64,000 nucleotides of DNA. It comes from Pyxidicoccus sp. MSG2. Lineage in GTDB: Bacteria; Myxococcota; Myxococcia; Myxococcales; Myxococcaceae. The stretch covers positions 744,001-808,000 of the forward strand of contig NZ_JAPNKC010000001.1 of assembly GCF_026626705.1 (NCBI RefSeq), in the 5' to 3' direction. Of the stretch, positions 46,963 through 55,900 are shown in pieces. Under the pieces are notes generated by a model, which saw nothing but the letters and a program-made list of their open reading frames with translations, was not told the origin of the DNA and did no database searches. Made by a program: the position numbers and the translations under genes. Every line of letters starts with the position of its first letter. The stretch's first letter is position 1.

Positions 46963-47556
46963 TCAGCGCGACACCAGCGTGCGCACCGTGGGCAGCAGCA
47001 GGTCCGCCCACTCCTCGTACCCCTCGTCGGACGGGTGGAAGCCGTCGTGACAGAAGAACTGCGGGCGCTGGGGGATCATCTCCTTGCTGGCCGTGTACAG
47101 GTCCACCAGGTGCAGGCCGTGCGCACGGGCCACCTCGGCCATGGCGGCGTTGAAGGGCTCGATGCGGCCCTCGTAGAGGGAGCTCGGCACCAGCTTCGCC
47201 ACCGGCGCCAGGGCCATGTCCGCGATGTTCACCACCACCAGCGGCGCGCCCGTCTGTTTCAGCCGGCGGGCGATGCGGTCCAGTTCCTCCTGGAAGTCCT
47301 CCACCGAGGTGCCGCGCCAGAGGTCGTTGGTGCCCACCCCCAGTGTCACCAGCGTGGGCTGCGCGGCCACCGCGCGCTTCACCTGCCCCGTGAAGACGTC
47401 GCGGATGCGGGCCCCGCTCTGCCCCAGGTTGGTGAGGCCCACCGGGAGCCCGTCACTCCGAAGCCGGGAGGCGAGGCGCTCGGGGTAGCCCCCGCCACGC
47501 GCCGCCCCCACGCCCACCGCCGTGCTGTCGCCGAGGGCGACGTAGTTGACGCTCAT
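46963..47556 (-). CDS. SGNH/GDSL-family hydrolase
   Basis: A 197-residue enzyme of the SGNH superfamily with no signal peptide. Block I is VALGDSTAVGVG (catalytic Ser), block II GQSGARI (Gly), block III VTLGVGTNDLW (Asn) and block V DGFHPSDEGY (Asp and His), the complete catalytic set. SGNH hydrolases act as esterases, acyltransferases or lipases, often on acetylated glycans; the substrate is not visible. It overlaps nothing, and lies 22 bp downstream of the HtrA gene. Confidence 0.88.
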   Translation of the reverse strand: MSVNYVALGDSTAVGVGAARGGGYPERLASRLRSDGLPVGLTNLGQSGARIRDVFTGQVKRAVAAQPTLVTLGVGTNDLWRGTSVEDFQEELDRIARRLKQTGAPLVVVNIADMALAPVAKLVPSSLYEGRIEPFNAAMAEVARAHGLHLVDLYTASKEMIPQRPQFFCHDGFHPSDEGYEEWADLLLPTVRTLVSR

Positions 47557-47578
47557 GCCGCTCCGCTTCCCGTCCGCC

Positions 47579-49072
47579 TCACGGCACCCGCAGGGCGCGC
47601 AGGGAGCGATTGCCCCCCGGCGCGGCGACGCGCAACAGCAGCGTGCTGCCGGACTGCGCGCCCTTGATGACCTTCGCCAATTCCTCGGCGCTGTTCACCG
47701 GCTTGCGGTTCACCTCCACCACCAGCATGCCGGGCTCCAGGTTCGCGCGGTCCGCGGGCGAGCCGGGCAACACGTCGGTGATGAGCGCGCCCTGGCGGTC
47801 GGTGAAGCCCGCCTGCTGCGCGGTGCGCGCGTCCAGGTTCTGCAGGCTGACGCCCACGCGGCGCGAGCTCTCCTGCGCGTCGCCCTCGCGCGGCTGCTTG
47901 GAGGCCACGCCCTCCAGGTCCGGCCGCGTGCCCAGCGTCACCTTCACGTCCTGCTTCTTGCCGTCGCGGTACACGGTCAGCGTGGAGACGCTGCCCGGGC
48001 GCTTGAGCGCCACCGTGCGCGTCAGCTCGCTGCTGGAGGAGACATTCCTCCCGTCGATGGCGGTGACGACGTCGTCCGTCTTCAGCCCGGCCTTCGCCGC
48101 GGGCGAGCCCGGGTTGACCTGGGTGAGGATGGCACCGGCCGTCACCTGCAGCTTGAGCGCGCCGGCCAGGTCCCGCGTCAGGTCCTGGATGCCCACGCCC
48201 AGCCACGCGCGGGTGACGGCGCCCTCCTTCTCCAATTGCGGCAGCAGTGCGTGGATGAGGTTGCTGGGCACCGCGAAGCCGATGCCCGTGCCGCCGCCGA
48301 CGATGGCGGTGTTGATGCCCACCACTTCGCCCTTCATGTTGAAGAGCGGGCCGCCGGAGTTGCCGGGGTTGATGGCCGCGTCCGTCTGGAGGAACTCGTC
48401 ATACGGGCTGGCGCCAATCTCACGCGCCCGCGCGGAGACGATGCCGAGGCTCACGCTGGAGGCCAGGCCGAACGGGTTGCCGATGGCCACCACCCAGTCA
48501 CCCACGCGCAGCGCGTCCGAGTCGCCCAGCTTCACCGTGGGCAGCCCCTCCACCTTCTCCTTCAGCTTCACCAGCGCCACGTCGGTGAGCGGATCCCTGC
48601 CCAGCACGTCGCCGGAGAAGGTGCGCCCGTCGTCCAACCGCACGGTGATGGAGACCGCGTCCTGCACCACGTGGTTGTTGGTGAGGATGACGCCCTTGGG
48701 GTCGATGATGAAGCCGGAGCCCGCGCCTTGACGGAGCGGCTCCCGCTGCTGCCCGCCCCGCCCTCCGCCGAAGAAGCGGTCGAAGAACGGGTTGTCCTCC
48801 ATGCCCTGAGGTCCGCCACCGCCGCGCGCCTGCACGTCCACGTTGACCACCGCGGACTTCACGGACTCCACCAGCGGCGCCAGCGACGGCAGCGCCTGCG
48901 CCTCGCGCGTGGCGGGCTGGAGCGGATTGCCCCCGGGCACCGGAGCCGCCTGGGCCGCCGGTGGAGGCGGGGCCGGCTGGGGCGCCGGAGCCTGGGCGAG
49001 AGCAACGCCGGGCAGCACGAGCAGGAGCGCCGCGACCAGGGCCCTCCGGGGAGCGACGGGAGAACGGTTCAT
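47579..49072 (-). CDS. Periplasmic serine protease, DegP/HtrA-type
   Basis: A 497-residue periplasmic protease-chaperone. It has a signal peptide (MNRSPVAPRRALVAALLLVLPGVALA, positions 1-26, and Pro/Ala linker), a trypsin-like domain with the catalytic triad His (ILTNNHVV), Asp (LTDVALVKL) and Ser (NPGNSGGPL), and two PDZ domains. AGGAG lies just upstream of the ATG. It degrades or refolds misfolded envelope proteins; which of several HtrA paralogues it is cannot be told. A LA-loop-like acidic/glycine insert (FFDRFFGGGRGGQQ) near residue 100 is typical of DegP-type proteins. Confidence 0.94.
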   Translation of the reverse strand: MNRSPVAPRRALVAALLLVLPGVALAQAPAPQPAPPPPAAQAAPVPGGNPLQPATREAQALPSLAPLVESVKSAVVNVDVQARGGGGPQGMEDNPFFDRFFGGGRGGQQREPLRQGAGSGFIIDPKGVILTNNHVVQDAVSITVRLDDGRTFSGDVLGRDPLTDVALVKLKEKVEGLPTVKLGDSDALRVGDWVVAIGNPFGLASSVSLGIVSARAREIGASPYDEFLQTDAAINPGNSGGPLFNMKGEVVGINTAIVGGGTGIGFAVPSNLIHALLPQLEKEGAVTRAWLGVGIQDLTRDLAGALKLQVTAGAILTQVNPGSPAAKAGLKTDDVVTAIDGRNVSSSSELTRTVALKRPGSVSTLTVYRDGKKQDVKVTLGTRPDLEGVASKQPREGDAQESSRRVGVSLQNLDARTAQQAGFTDRQGALITDVLPGSPADRANLEPGMLVVEVNRKPVNSAEELAKVIKGAQSGSTLLLRVAAPGGNRSLRALRVP

Positions 49073-49170
49073 ATGTACTCCTAGCTAAAGCGGAAAAGAC
49101 TCACCGCAAGCGAAATGGAGCCCTGGGACGAGAAGGAAACACCCCGCCGCCCCGCCTGTTCCCGGAGCAC

Positions 49171-50760
49171 TCAGCCGGGCCGGTAGACGCGGTAGTCCAG
49201 CTCCGGGAAGAGGTTGTCGCGGCCCTCCACCTGGGTGAGCCAACCCTCGTCGATGGTGTCGGCGCGCAGCTCGTCGTGAAGGCGCTGGAAGCGGAGGACG
49301 TGCTCGCGCGTGCGGCGCCGGGCGTACTCCACCATGGTGCCCGTCTTCATGATGAAGGCCCAGTCGGAGGACTGGGCGAGCAGCAGCTCACGCGCGGCCT
49401 GGTTGAGCGCACGGCGCTTCAGGGAGTCGGCGTCGGGGAAGTCGCGGGCCAGCTCCACCATCTGCTTCGCGCAGTGGTGCAGGTGGCGGTAGATCCAATC
49501 ATTGGCCCCGTCGAGCCACATGTTCGCGTAGCCGCCCGCGCCCCACGAGGACAGCGGCGGCGTGGCCACCTGGTTCTCCGGGTTCTCCCGCAGGTCGTCC
49601 GAGGGCGTCACCAGGCGGAAGGTCTTCTGGTCATACGCGGCCTTGCGGATGAGGAAGTCGAGGAACATGGGCCCCTCGAACCACCAGTGGCCGAACAGCT
49701 CCGCATCGTAGGGAGCCACGACGACGGGCTTGCGTCCCCCCAGGCGTGAGGCGAGGTGCTCTATCTGCCGCTCGCGATTGAAGAGGAAGTTGCCGGCGTG
49801 GATGGCGGCGCGCTCGCGGGCGGCGGCCGGGTTGTAGGGCTGCTTGTCGTGCGTCTTGCCGGTGATGCGGAAGTACTTGAAGCCGGTGTTCTTGCGGTCG
49901 CCGGTGGGCTGGATGAACGGGCGGATGTAGTCCAGGTCCAGGTCCCAGCCGATGTCCCGGTAGAACTCGCGGTAGTCCCCGTCACCGGGATAGCCGAACT
50001 CGGTGCTCCACACCTGCTGGCTGCTCTCCGGGTCTCTCGCATATGCGGCCACGCCCGTTTCCGTGAAGATGGGCGCATAGGGTCCGTGCAGCGGGCGCGG
50101 TGTGGCGTCCGTGAGGCCGTGCGTGTCCACGAAGAAGTAGCGGATGCGCTCGTTGGCCAGCACGCGCTCCAGCCCGGGGTAGTAGCCGCACTCGGCCAGC
50201 CAGATGCCCGCCGGGTCTCTCCCGAAGTTCTGCCGGTAGTGGTTGGCGGCCACCGTCACCTGTGCGCGCACGGCCTCGGGCACCTGCTGCATGAGCGGCA
50301 GGAAGCCGTGCGTGGCGTTGCAGGTGATGATGTCCAGGAAACCCGCGTCCTGGAGGCGGCGGAAGGCGGTGACGAGCTCGCGCTTGTAGCGGTCGTGGAA
50401 GGCGCGGCGCAGCGACTCGAAATGGTCGCGGTGGAAGCGGGCCAGCGGGCCGAAGGTGGCGTCGTTCCGGGTGCGGTGGACCTCGCGCGCGCCCAGCTCG
50501 CAGAGTTGGTCCAGCCGGCGCGCGTAGCGCGACATGAGCAGCTCGTCCCGCAGCATGGCGACGAGCGTGGGGGACAGCGTCATCGTCAGACGGAAGGGGA
50601 CGCCGTCCTCGGCCAGCTTGTCGAAGACGAGGAGCAGCGGGAGGTACGTCTCGGAGATGGCTTCGTAGAGCCAGTCCTCCTCGAGGAAATCCTCGTGCTC
50701 GGGGTGTCGGACGAAGGGAAGGTGCGCGTGGAGGACCAGCGCGAGAGAGCCCAGGCTCAT
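49171..50760 (-). CDS. GH57-type 1,4-alpha-glucan branching enzyme
   Basis: A 529-residue member of glycoside hydrolase family 57 (with DUF1957 C-terminal part), of the alpha-glucan branching type. Conserved regions: HAHLPFVRHP (region 1), the nucleophile E190 in LAECGYYPG, and APYDAELFGHWWFEGP with the acid/base Asp. It should introduce alpha-1,6 branches into glycogen-like storage glucan in the cytosol. It lies 26 bp downstream of the DUF4912 gene, an association I remember as recurrent for GH57 genes in other genomes. Its start was placed at the ATG before MSLGSLALVLHAHLPF. Confidence 0.9.
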   Translation of the reverse strand: MSLGSLALVLHAHLPFVRHPEHEDFLEEDWLYEAISETYLPLLLVFDKLAEDGVPFRLTMTLSPTLVAMLRDELLMSRYARRLDQLCELGAREVHRTRNDATFGPLARFHRDHFESLRRAFHDRYKRELVTAFRRLQDAGFLDIITCNATHGFLPLMQQVPEAVRAQVTVAANHYRQNFGRDPAGIWLAECGYYPGLERVLANERIRYFFVDTHGLTDATPRPLHGPYAPIFTETGVAAYARDPESSQQVWSTEFGYPGDGDYREFYRDIGWDLDLDYIRPFIQPTGDRKNTGFKYFRITGKTHDKQPYNPAAARERAAIHAGNFLFNRERQIEHLASRLGGRKPVVVAPYDAELFGHWWFEGPMFLDFLIRKAAYDQKTFRLVTPSDDLRENPENQVATPPLSSWGAGGYANMWLDGANDWIYRHLHHCAKQMVELARDFPDADSLKRRALNQAARELLLAQSSDWAFIMKTGTMVEYARRRTREHVLRFQRLHDELRADTIDEGWLTQVEGRDNLFPELDYRVYRPG

Positions 50761-50785
50761 AAGCGTTCGAAGTGTCCGTGCGGGT

Positions 50786-52795
50786 TCACGAGCGGCCGCT
50801 GCCCGAAGGCGGCTTCCGGGGAAGAGGCTCCTCCGGGGAACCCGGAGGACGCTGCGCGGATTCGGTGGGGCGCGGCTCCGATGCACCTGACGGACGGGCT
50901 ACGTGTTCCAGGTAGCGCATGTCGGAAGCACCCGGTGCGCGTGGAGGAGAGTCCAAGTAGCGCATGTCGGAAGCGCCCGGCGCACGCGGAGGAGATTCGA
51001 GGTAGCGCATGTCCGAGGCCCCCGGCGCACGGCCCGGTGACTCCAGGTAGCGCATGTCCGAAGCACCCGGCGCACGGCCCACCTCGAGGTATTGATGAGG
51101 CCGGGCACCACCGGCTGGCTGAGAGCCCCCCAGATAGCGCTGGTCGGAAGCCCCGGGCGCACGGCCCGGTGACTCCAGGTAGCGCATGTCCGAAGCACCC
51201 GGCGCGCGCCCCACGTCGAGGTACTGACGCTCGCGCGGCTGCGTACGGCCCTCCAGATAGCGTTGCTCCGATGCCCCCGGAGCCCGACCCGGCGCCTCCA
51301 GATACCGCTGGTCCGACGCTCCCGGCGCGCGCTCCGTGGACTCCACGTAGCGCATGTCCGAAGCACCCGGGACGCGCTCCCGAGCCTCCATGTAACGCAC
51401 GTCCGAGGCCCCCGGCGCTCGCGGTGGCGCTTCGAGATGGGACTCGGGCTGCTCGGCGGAAACGGTCCGCTCACGGTGCGACTCGGGGATGTCCCGCACG
51501 CCTCCGCTGCCCGGCAGATTCACACGGCGCCAGGTGATGTACTCGCGCTCCTCGGCCTCCTGCGCCCGGGTGCGCACCGGCGGCACCACCTCCGGCAGGG
51601 GCTGCGGCTCGGGCATGCGCTGAGGCACGCGGAGGAAACGAATCGAAGTGTCCGTGGACGTGCCGCTGGGCGGTAACGCAACCCGGCTGCTGGAGTGACC
51701 GATACGGCGACTGCGGCCATCCCTTCCGATGAAGTGCGCCTCCACACGGTAGTGCCGGCCCGGCTCCAGGCCGTGGATGTAGAAGCTCCGGGACTCGAGC
51801 GCGCAGTCCAGCTCGCGCGCCATCTTCTCCCCGTCGAACACGCGCAGCACGGCACGCGGAGCATCCAGCCCCTGCAGCGCCCGGGCCCGAGCGGCCGTAC
51901 TGAAGTCCCACGAGACGAAGAGCGTCTGCGGATCCCTCGGCAGCAGCAACGCGCCGTCGTCCTCGTAGCCCGCTGGCAACTCGCCCAGCCCCTCGTCGTC
52001 CTCCGGTGAAGGCGGCGGGTGAGACGACGCGTCCACCAGATGGTGCCGGCGTGCCTCGTCCGGCCCCATGACGCGCGCCACGAAGAAGCCTTCGAGCACC
52101 GGTTCCGCGTCGTGCTGCGCGGGAGGAGGCGGCGGCGCAACGGGCGCGGCGGCGGGGACTTCAGGCGACGACGCCGGGGTGCTTTCAGGAGGAGCCCCCG
52201 TGTCTCCGGAGGACGCGGAGACCGGCGAGGAAGCCGTGGGCGTCGCCGGCTCGCGGGGGACGCGAGGCTTCGGCGGGAACGTCACCACCTGGGCGGGGCG
52301 CGCCGGCGGGGCGTCACCCGGCTTCTCCGACGCTCGCTTGGCCGCCACCCGCTTGGGCGCGGACACGCGGCCCTGGCCCATCTTCTCGGCTGGCTTCGCC
52401 TTCGCCGGAGCACGCTTCTCCTCTACCGCCACCTTCTGCCCCCGCGTGGAGGCCTTGGAAGCGCTCGCCTCCCTGGCAGCCTGCCTGCTCTCCCGGGCGG
52501 GCGCCTTCGGCACCTTCACGCCCCTGGCAGGAGTCTTGGACTCCCGGGCCTTCCTGTCCTTGGGGGACTCCTTGGCCTTCGCGGCCGCGGCCTTCGCGGG
52601 AGCAGGAGCCTTGGTGGCGGAACTTTTGCGCGCCACGGTGATACCCACCAGGCGAGCGAGCTTCGCCAGGGCGGGGACGTACGCGGCGAGCGCCGCGATG
52701 AGCTCCTCCTTCTTCAACTTGCTGTAACCGCTCCCCAGGTGCTTCTGGGCCAGCTCTCTCAGATGGCTGACGGTTACACTCTTGAGGTCGTCCAT
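50786..52795 (-). CDS. DUF4912 protein with Rho-N-like N-terminus and 15-residue tandem repeat
   Basis: A 669-residue cytosolic protein. The N-terminus (LKSVTVSHLRELAQKHLGSG, about residues 4-23) is a SAP/Rho N-terminal nucleic-acid-binding helix pair; then a Lys/Ala/Pro-rich tail (about 55-195) with repeated APAKAAA-type elements; a DUF4912-type domain (about 265-395, with LFVSWDFSTAARARAL, IHGLEPGRHYRVEAHFIGRDG); and finally about ten copies of a 15-residue repeat (RAPGASDMRYLESPG) from about 459 to 630. DUF4912 is of unknown function but often neighbours GH57 genes. A TTG six bases upstream is an alternative start. Confidence 0.82.
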   Translation of the reverse strand: MDDLKSVTVSHLRELAQKHLGSGYSKLKKEELIAALAAYVPALAKLARLVGITVARKSSATKAPAPAKAAAAKAKESPKDRKARESKTPARGVKVPKAPARESRQAAREASASKASTRGQKVAVEEKRAPAKAKPAEKMGQGRVSAPKRVAAKRASEKPGDAPPARPAQVVTFPPKPRVPREPATPTASSPVSASSGDTGAPPESTPASSPEVPAAAPVAPPPPPAQHDAEPVLEGFFVARVMGPDEARRHHLVDASSHPPPSPEDDEGLGELPAGYEDDGALLLPRDPQTLFVSWDFSTAARARALQGLDAPRAVLRVFDGEKMARELDCALESRSFYIHGLEPGRHYRVEAHFIGRDGRSRRIGHSSSRVALPPSGTSTDTSIRFLRVPQRMPEPQPLPEVVPPVRTRAQEAEEREYITWRRVNLPGSGGVRDIPESHRERTVSAEQPESHLEAPPRAPGASDVRYMEARERVPGASDMRYVESTERAPGASDQRYLEAPGRAPGASEQRYLEGRTQPRERQYLDVGRAPGASDMRYLESPGRAPGASDQRYLGGSQPAGGARPHQYLEVGRAPGASDMRYLESPGRAPGASDMRYLESPPRAPGASDMRYLDSPPRAPGASDMRYLEHVARPSGASEPRPTESAQRPPGSPEEPLPRKPPSGSGRS
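50906..51421 (-). repeat. In-frame 45-bp tandem repeat of the DUF4912 gene
   Basis: About ten copies of a 45-bp unit (15 residues: R-A-P-G-A-S-D-M/Q-R-Y-L-E-S-P-G), with two interruptions where a shorter related unit (RERQYLDVG; ARPHQYLEVG) replaces it. The DNA copies are nearly identical over GTAGCGCATGTCCGAAGC-like segments, so recent duplication and gene conversion are likely and copy number could vary between strains. Confidence 0.9.
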
Positions 52796-52926
52796 AGGCA
52801 AGGTCGCCTTTAGGTCGCTGGCAGTGGAGGGTCAACGTGCCAGCATTTCATGTGTTCGTCGCCCGACCCCCCCTCCCCTGCATCGCCCGATGACACCCAG
52901 GATGGGGCCAAGTATCCTGCCCACGC
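52796..52926. promoter_or_regulatory. Divergent intergenic region between DUF4912 and glycosyltransferase genes
   Basis: A 131-bp gap that must hold both outward promoters, so the two repeat-bearing proteins could be co-regulated. I see no obvious consensus -35/-10 pair or operator on either side, only a pyrimidine-rich tract CCCCCCCTCCCC near 52867-52877. Confidence 0.4.
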
Positions 52927-55900
52927 TTGAGCGACCTGCCCAGACTGCTCCTGTGCAGTTTCGACGTCATCCCCGGTCCGTCGGGCTCGTCGCGCCGTGT
53001 CACGGAGTACCTCAAGGCGCTTCCAGACCGCTTCTCCGTGGTGGTGCTGTCGGCGAAGACACCTGACCACTCCCATATCGAGAAGTACCAGGGCGCCCGC
53101 CTGCTGCGGGTGCCGGTAGGCTCGGGCGACCTGGCCTCGCGCATCCAGGCCTTCGAGCGCGCCGTGCGCCGCCAGTTGGAGAGCGAGGAGTACGCGCTCG
53201 CCCACTTCACCGACCCCTTCGGCGGCTATGCGCTGTGCGAGCTGAAGGCGGACTACGGCCACCGGCTCGTCTACGAGGCGCAGACCTTCCCGTCCCAGGA
53301 GCTGCGCTACACGCACCCGCAGACGGAAGGGGACCGGCGCTTCCTCTCCAAGATTCGCAGGCAGGAGCTGTTCTGCCTGATGAACGCGGACCTCATCATC
53401 ACCGGCTCGCAGACGACGCGCTCGTACATCCAGTCGCTCGGGGCGAGCGACGACCTCATCCACGTGGTCCGCGCGCCGGTGGACCTCAAGGCCTACGAGC
53501 CCGAGGCGATGGGCGCGCCGGATGGGCAGCCGCTGCGGCTGATGTACCTGGGCAGCCAGGTGGGGTGGCAGGGCCTGCCCACGCTGCTGCGCGCGGTGGC
53601 GCTCGCGGCCCAACGCGCGGACGTGCGGCTCACCCTGGTGGGCGCGCAGCACGCGGACTGGCAGCCGCACCTGGATGACCTGGTGAAGGAGCTGGGGCTG
53701 AAGGAGCGGGTGGAGTTCCAGGCGCCCGTCCTCCACGACGACGTGGCCAAGGTGCTCGCGCTGGCGGACGTGGGCGTGCTCCCCCTGGACGACGTGGAGC
53801 GCAACCGGCTGCAGGGCGGTCCCCTGGCGAAGGTGTCCGAGTACTGTGCCGCCGGCCGCCCCGTCATCGCCGCGGACCTGCCCGTCACCCGCGAGCTCAT
53901 TCCCCAGAGCGCGGCCCTCTTCTTCCCGCCTGGAGACACGCAGGCCCTCGCGAACCACATCGTCGACCTGGCGCGTGACGTTCCCCGCCGCATGGAGCTG
54001 GGACGCCGGGCGCGCGCGCATGCGGAGCAGGTGCTCGACGCGGGCCTCATCCGCGGCAGGCTCCTGGACCTCTACGACTCGCTCCTGGAGAAGCGGTCGG
54101 CATCGGTGGCGCCCCGGAGCGAGGACGACCTGCCCGCTCCCACCACGGTGACGGGCACGCCCACCAACCGGCTCGCGGCCCTGCTGCCGCCGGAACCGAC
54201 GCCCAGGAAGGAAGCGTCGAAGCCGGAGGCCGCGCAGGCTGGCAGCTCCGAGCCGACGGGCGAGGACGTGCCGCTGGTCATGGGCCAGGTGCTGGACGAG
54301 GGGCTCGACACGCGCCTCATCAAGACGGAGCTGGAGTCGCAGCCCTCCGAGCCTCCCGTGGTGATGGGCCTGCCCCTGCGCGAGAGCTCCGCGAAGGGCA
54401 AGGGAGCTGAGAGCGCCTCGCCCGCCTCCGTCATCGTGGATCCGGCGCTTCCCACTTCGAGCCGTGCGGGCACGGAGTCCGGCGGACCGGTGTCGCTGAG
54501 GTACTCCCCTCCGGGGAAGGCCACGTCGCCCTCGCTCGTGGAGGAGCCGCCCGCGCCGACGCCGACTCCGACGCCCATCGTCCGGGGCTCCAGCACCGCT
54601 GACAGGGAGGAGCCCCCGGCGCCCACGCCTGTCGTGCGCGCTCCGGTCGCCCAGGATGCGGAGGAGCCTCCCTCGCCCACGCCCGTCGTCCGCGCGCCGT
54701 CCAGGGCCGATGCAGAGGAGCCTCCCGCTCCCACACCTATCGTCCGCGCGCCGTCCAGGGCCGATGCAGAGGAGCCTCCCGCTCCCACGCCTATCATCCG
54801 TGCGCCGTCCAGGGTCGAAGCAGAGGAGCCTCCCGCTCCCACGCCTGTCGTCCGCGCCCCCGTGGCGGCGGACCGCGAGGAGCCTTTCTCGCCCCGGGTT
54901 TCTGGCGCGGGCCTTCGTGAGGAGTCCCCGGGTGCTGCCTCCGGCGGCCGCACGCCCGCCACGTCCGACCGCGACGAGCCGCCGGCCCCGACGCCCATCG
55001 TCAAGGTGCCCGCGGCGCTGTTCATGCGTGACGAGGCGTTCGCGCCGTCCTCGGCGGGACGCGACTCCGGCACCGCGAACCGGAAGGACGAGCCGCCAGC
55101 GCCCGGCGGCGCATCACGCTCACTGAGTGGTGGGCGCAGCACGTCGGCCCGCGTGGAGACGCCCTCGCGGCGCATGTCCGCGCTCTCCACGCCGGCCCGA
55201 GGCACCTCGGCCACCGAGTCCGAGCGTGCGCCCTCCGCGCCCCGCTCGGGCTCACCCACCTCCGAGACCGGACTGCCCCCGGTGGTTCGTCCGGGCTCGC
55301 CCACCTCCGAGCCGGGGCTGCCCCCGGTGGTTCGTCCGGGCTCCTCGCCTTCGGAAACCGGGCTGCCCCCAGTGGTCCGCTCGGGCCCGCAGACCTCGGA
55401 GACCGCGCTCCCGCCGGTGCTGCGCTCGGGGCCTCCGACCTCGGAGACCGCGCTCCCGCCGGTGCTGCGCTCGGGCCCGCAGACCTCGGAGCTCGTGATT
55501 CCCCAGGTGCCGCGCTCGGGCTCCGCGTCCCACGACTCGGGACTGCCTCCAATGATTCGCGGAGGCACCCCCTCCTCCGAGGCCGAGCGCCCTCCCCCGG
55601 TGCTGCGGCCGGGCACCGCGCCCTCTGAGTCCGGGCTGCCTCCGATGATCCGCGGAGGCGCCGCCTCCTCCGACGTCGAGCGCCCGCTCCCCGTCCTGCG
55701 CCCCGGTTCCTCGGACGCGGACCGCCTGGCGCCGATCCGTGGAAACACGGCCGGCGCTGATCAGGACCGTGCCCCGCCGATTCGCGGAGGCCTCCCCGCC
55801 GCTGATCAGGACCGCCCCCCGTCCATCCGCGGAGGCACCACCCCCTCTGAGCCGGAGCGCCCGCCCGCGCTGCCACCCCGTGCCACCGCGCCGCCCCCCG

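Noticed and set aside
50906-51421. A CRISPR-like regularly spaced repeat.
   Set aside because: The units are contiguous, 45 bp long, in frame and translate to a conserved 15-residue protein motif; there are no unique spacers or cas genes.
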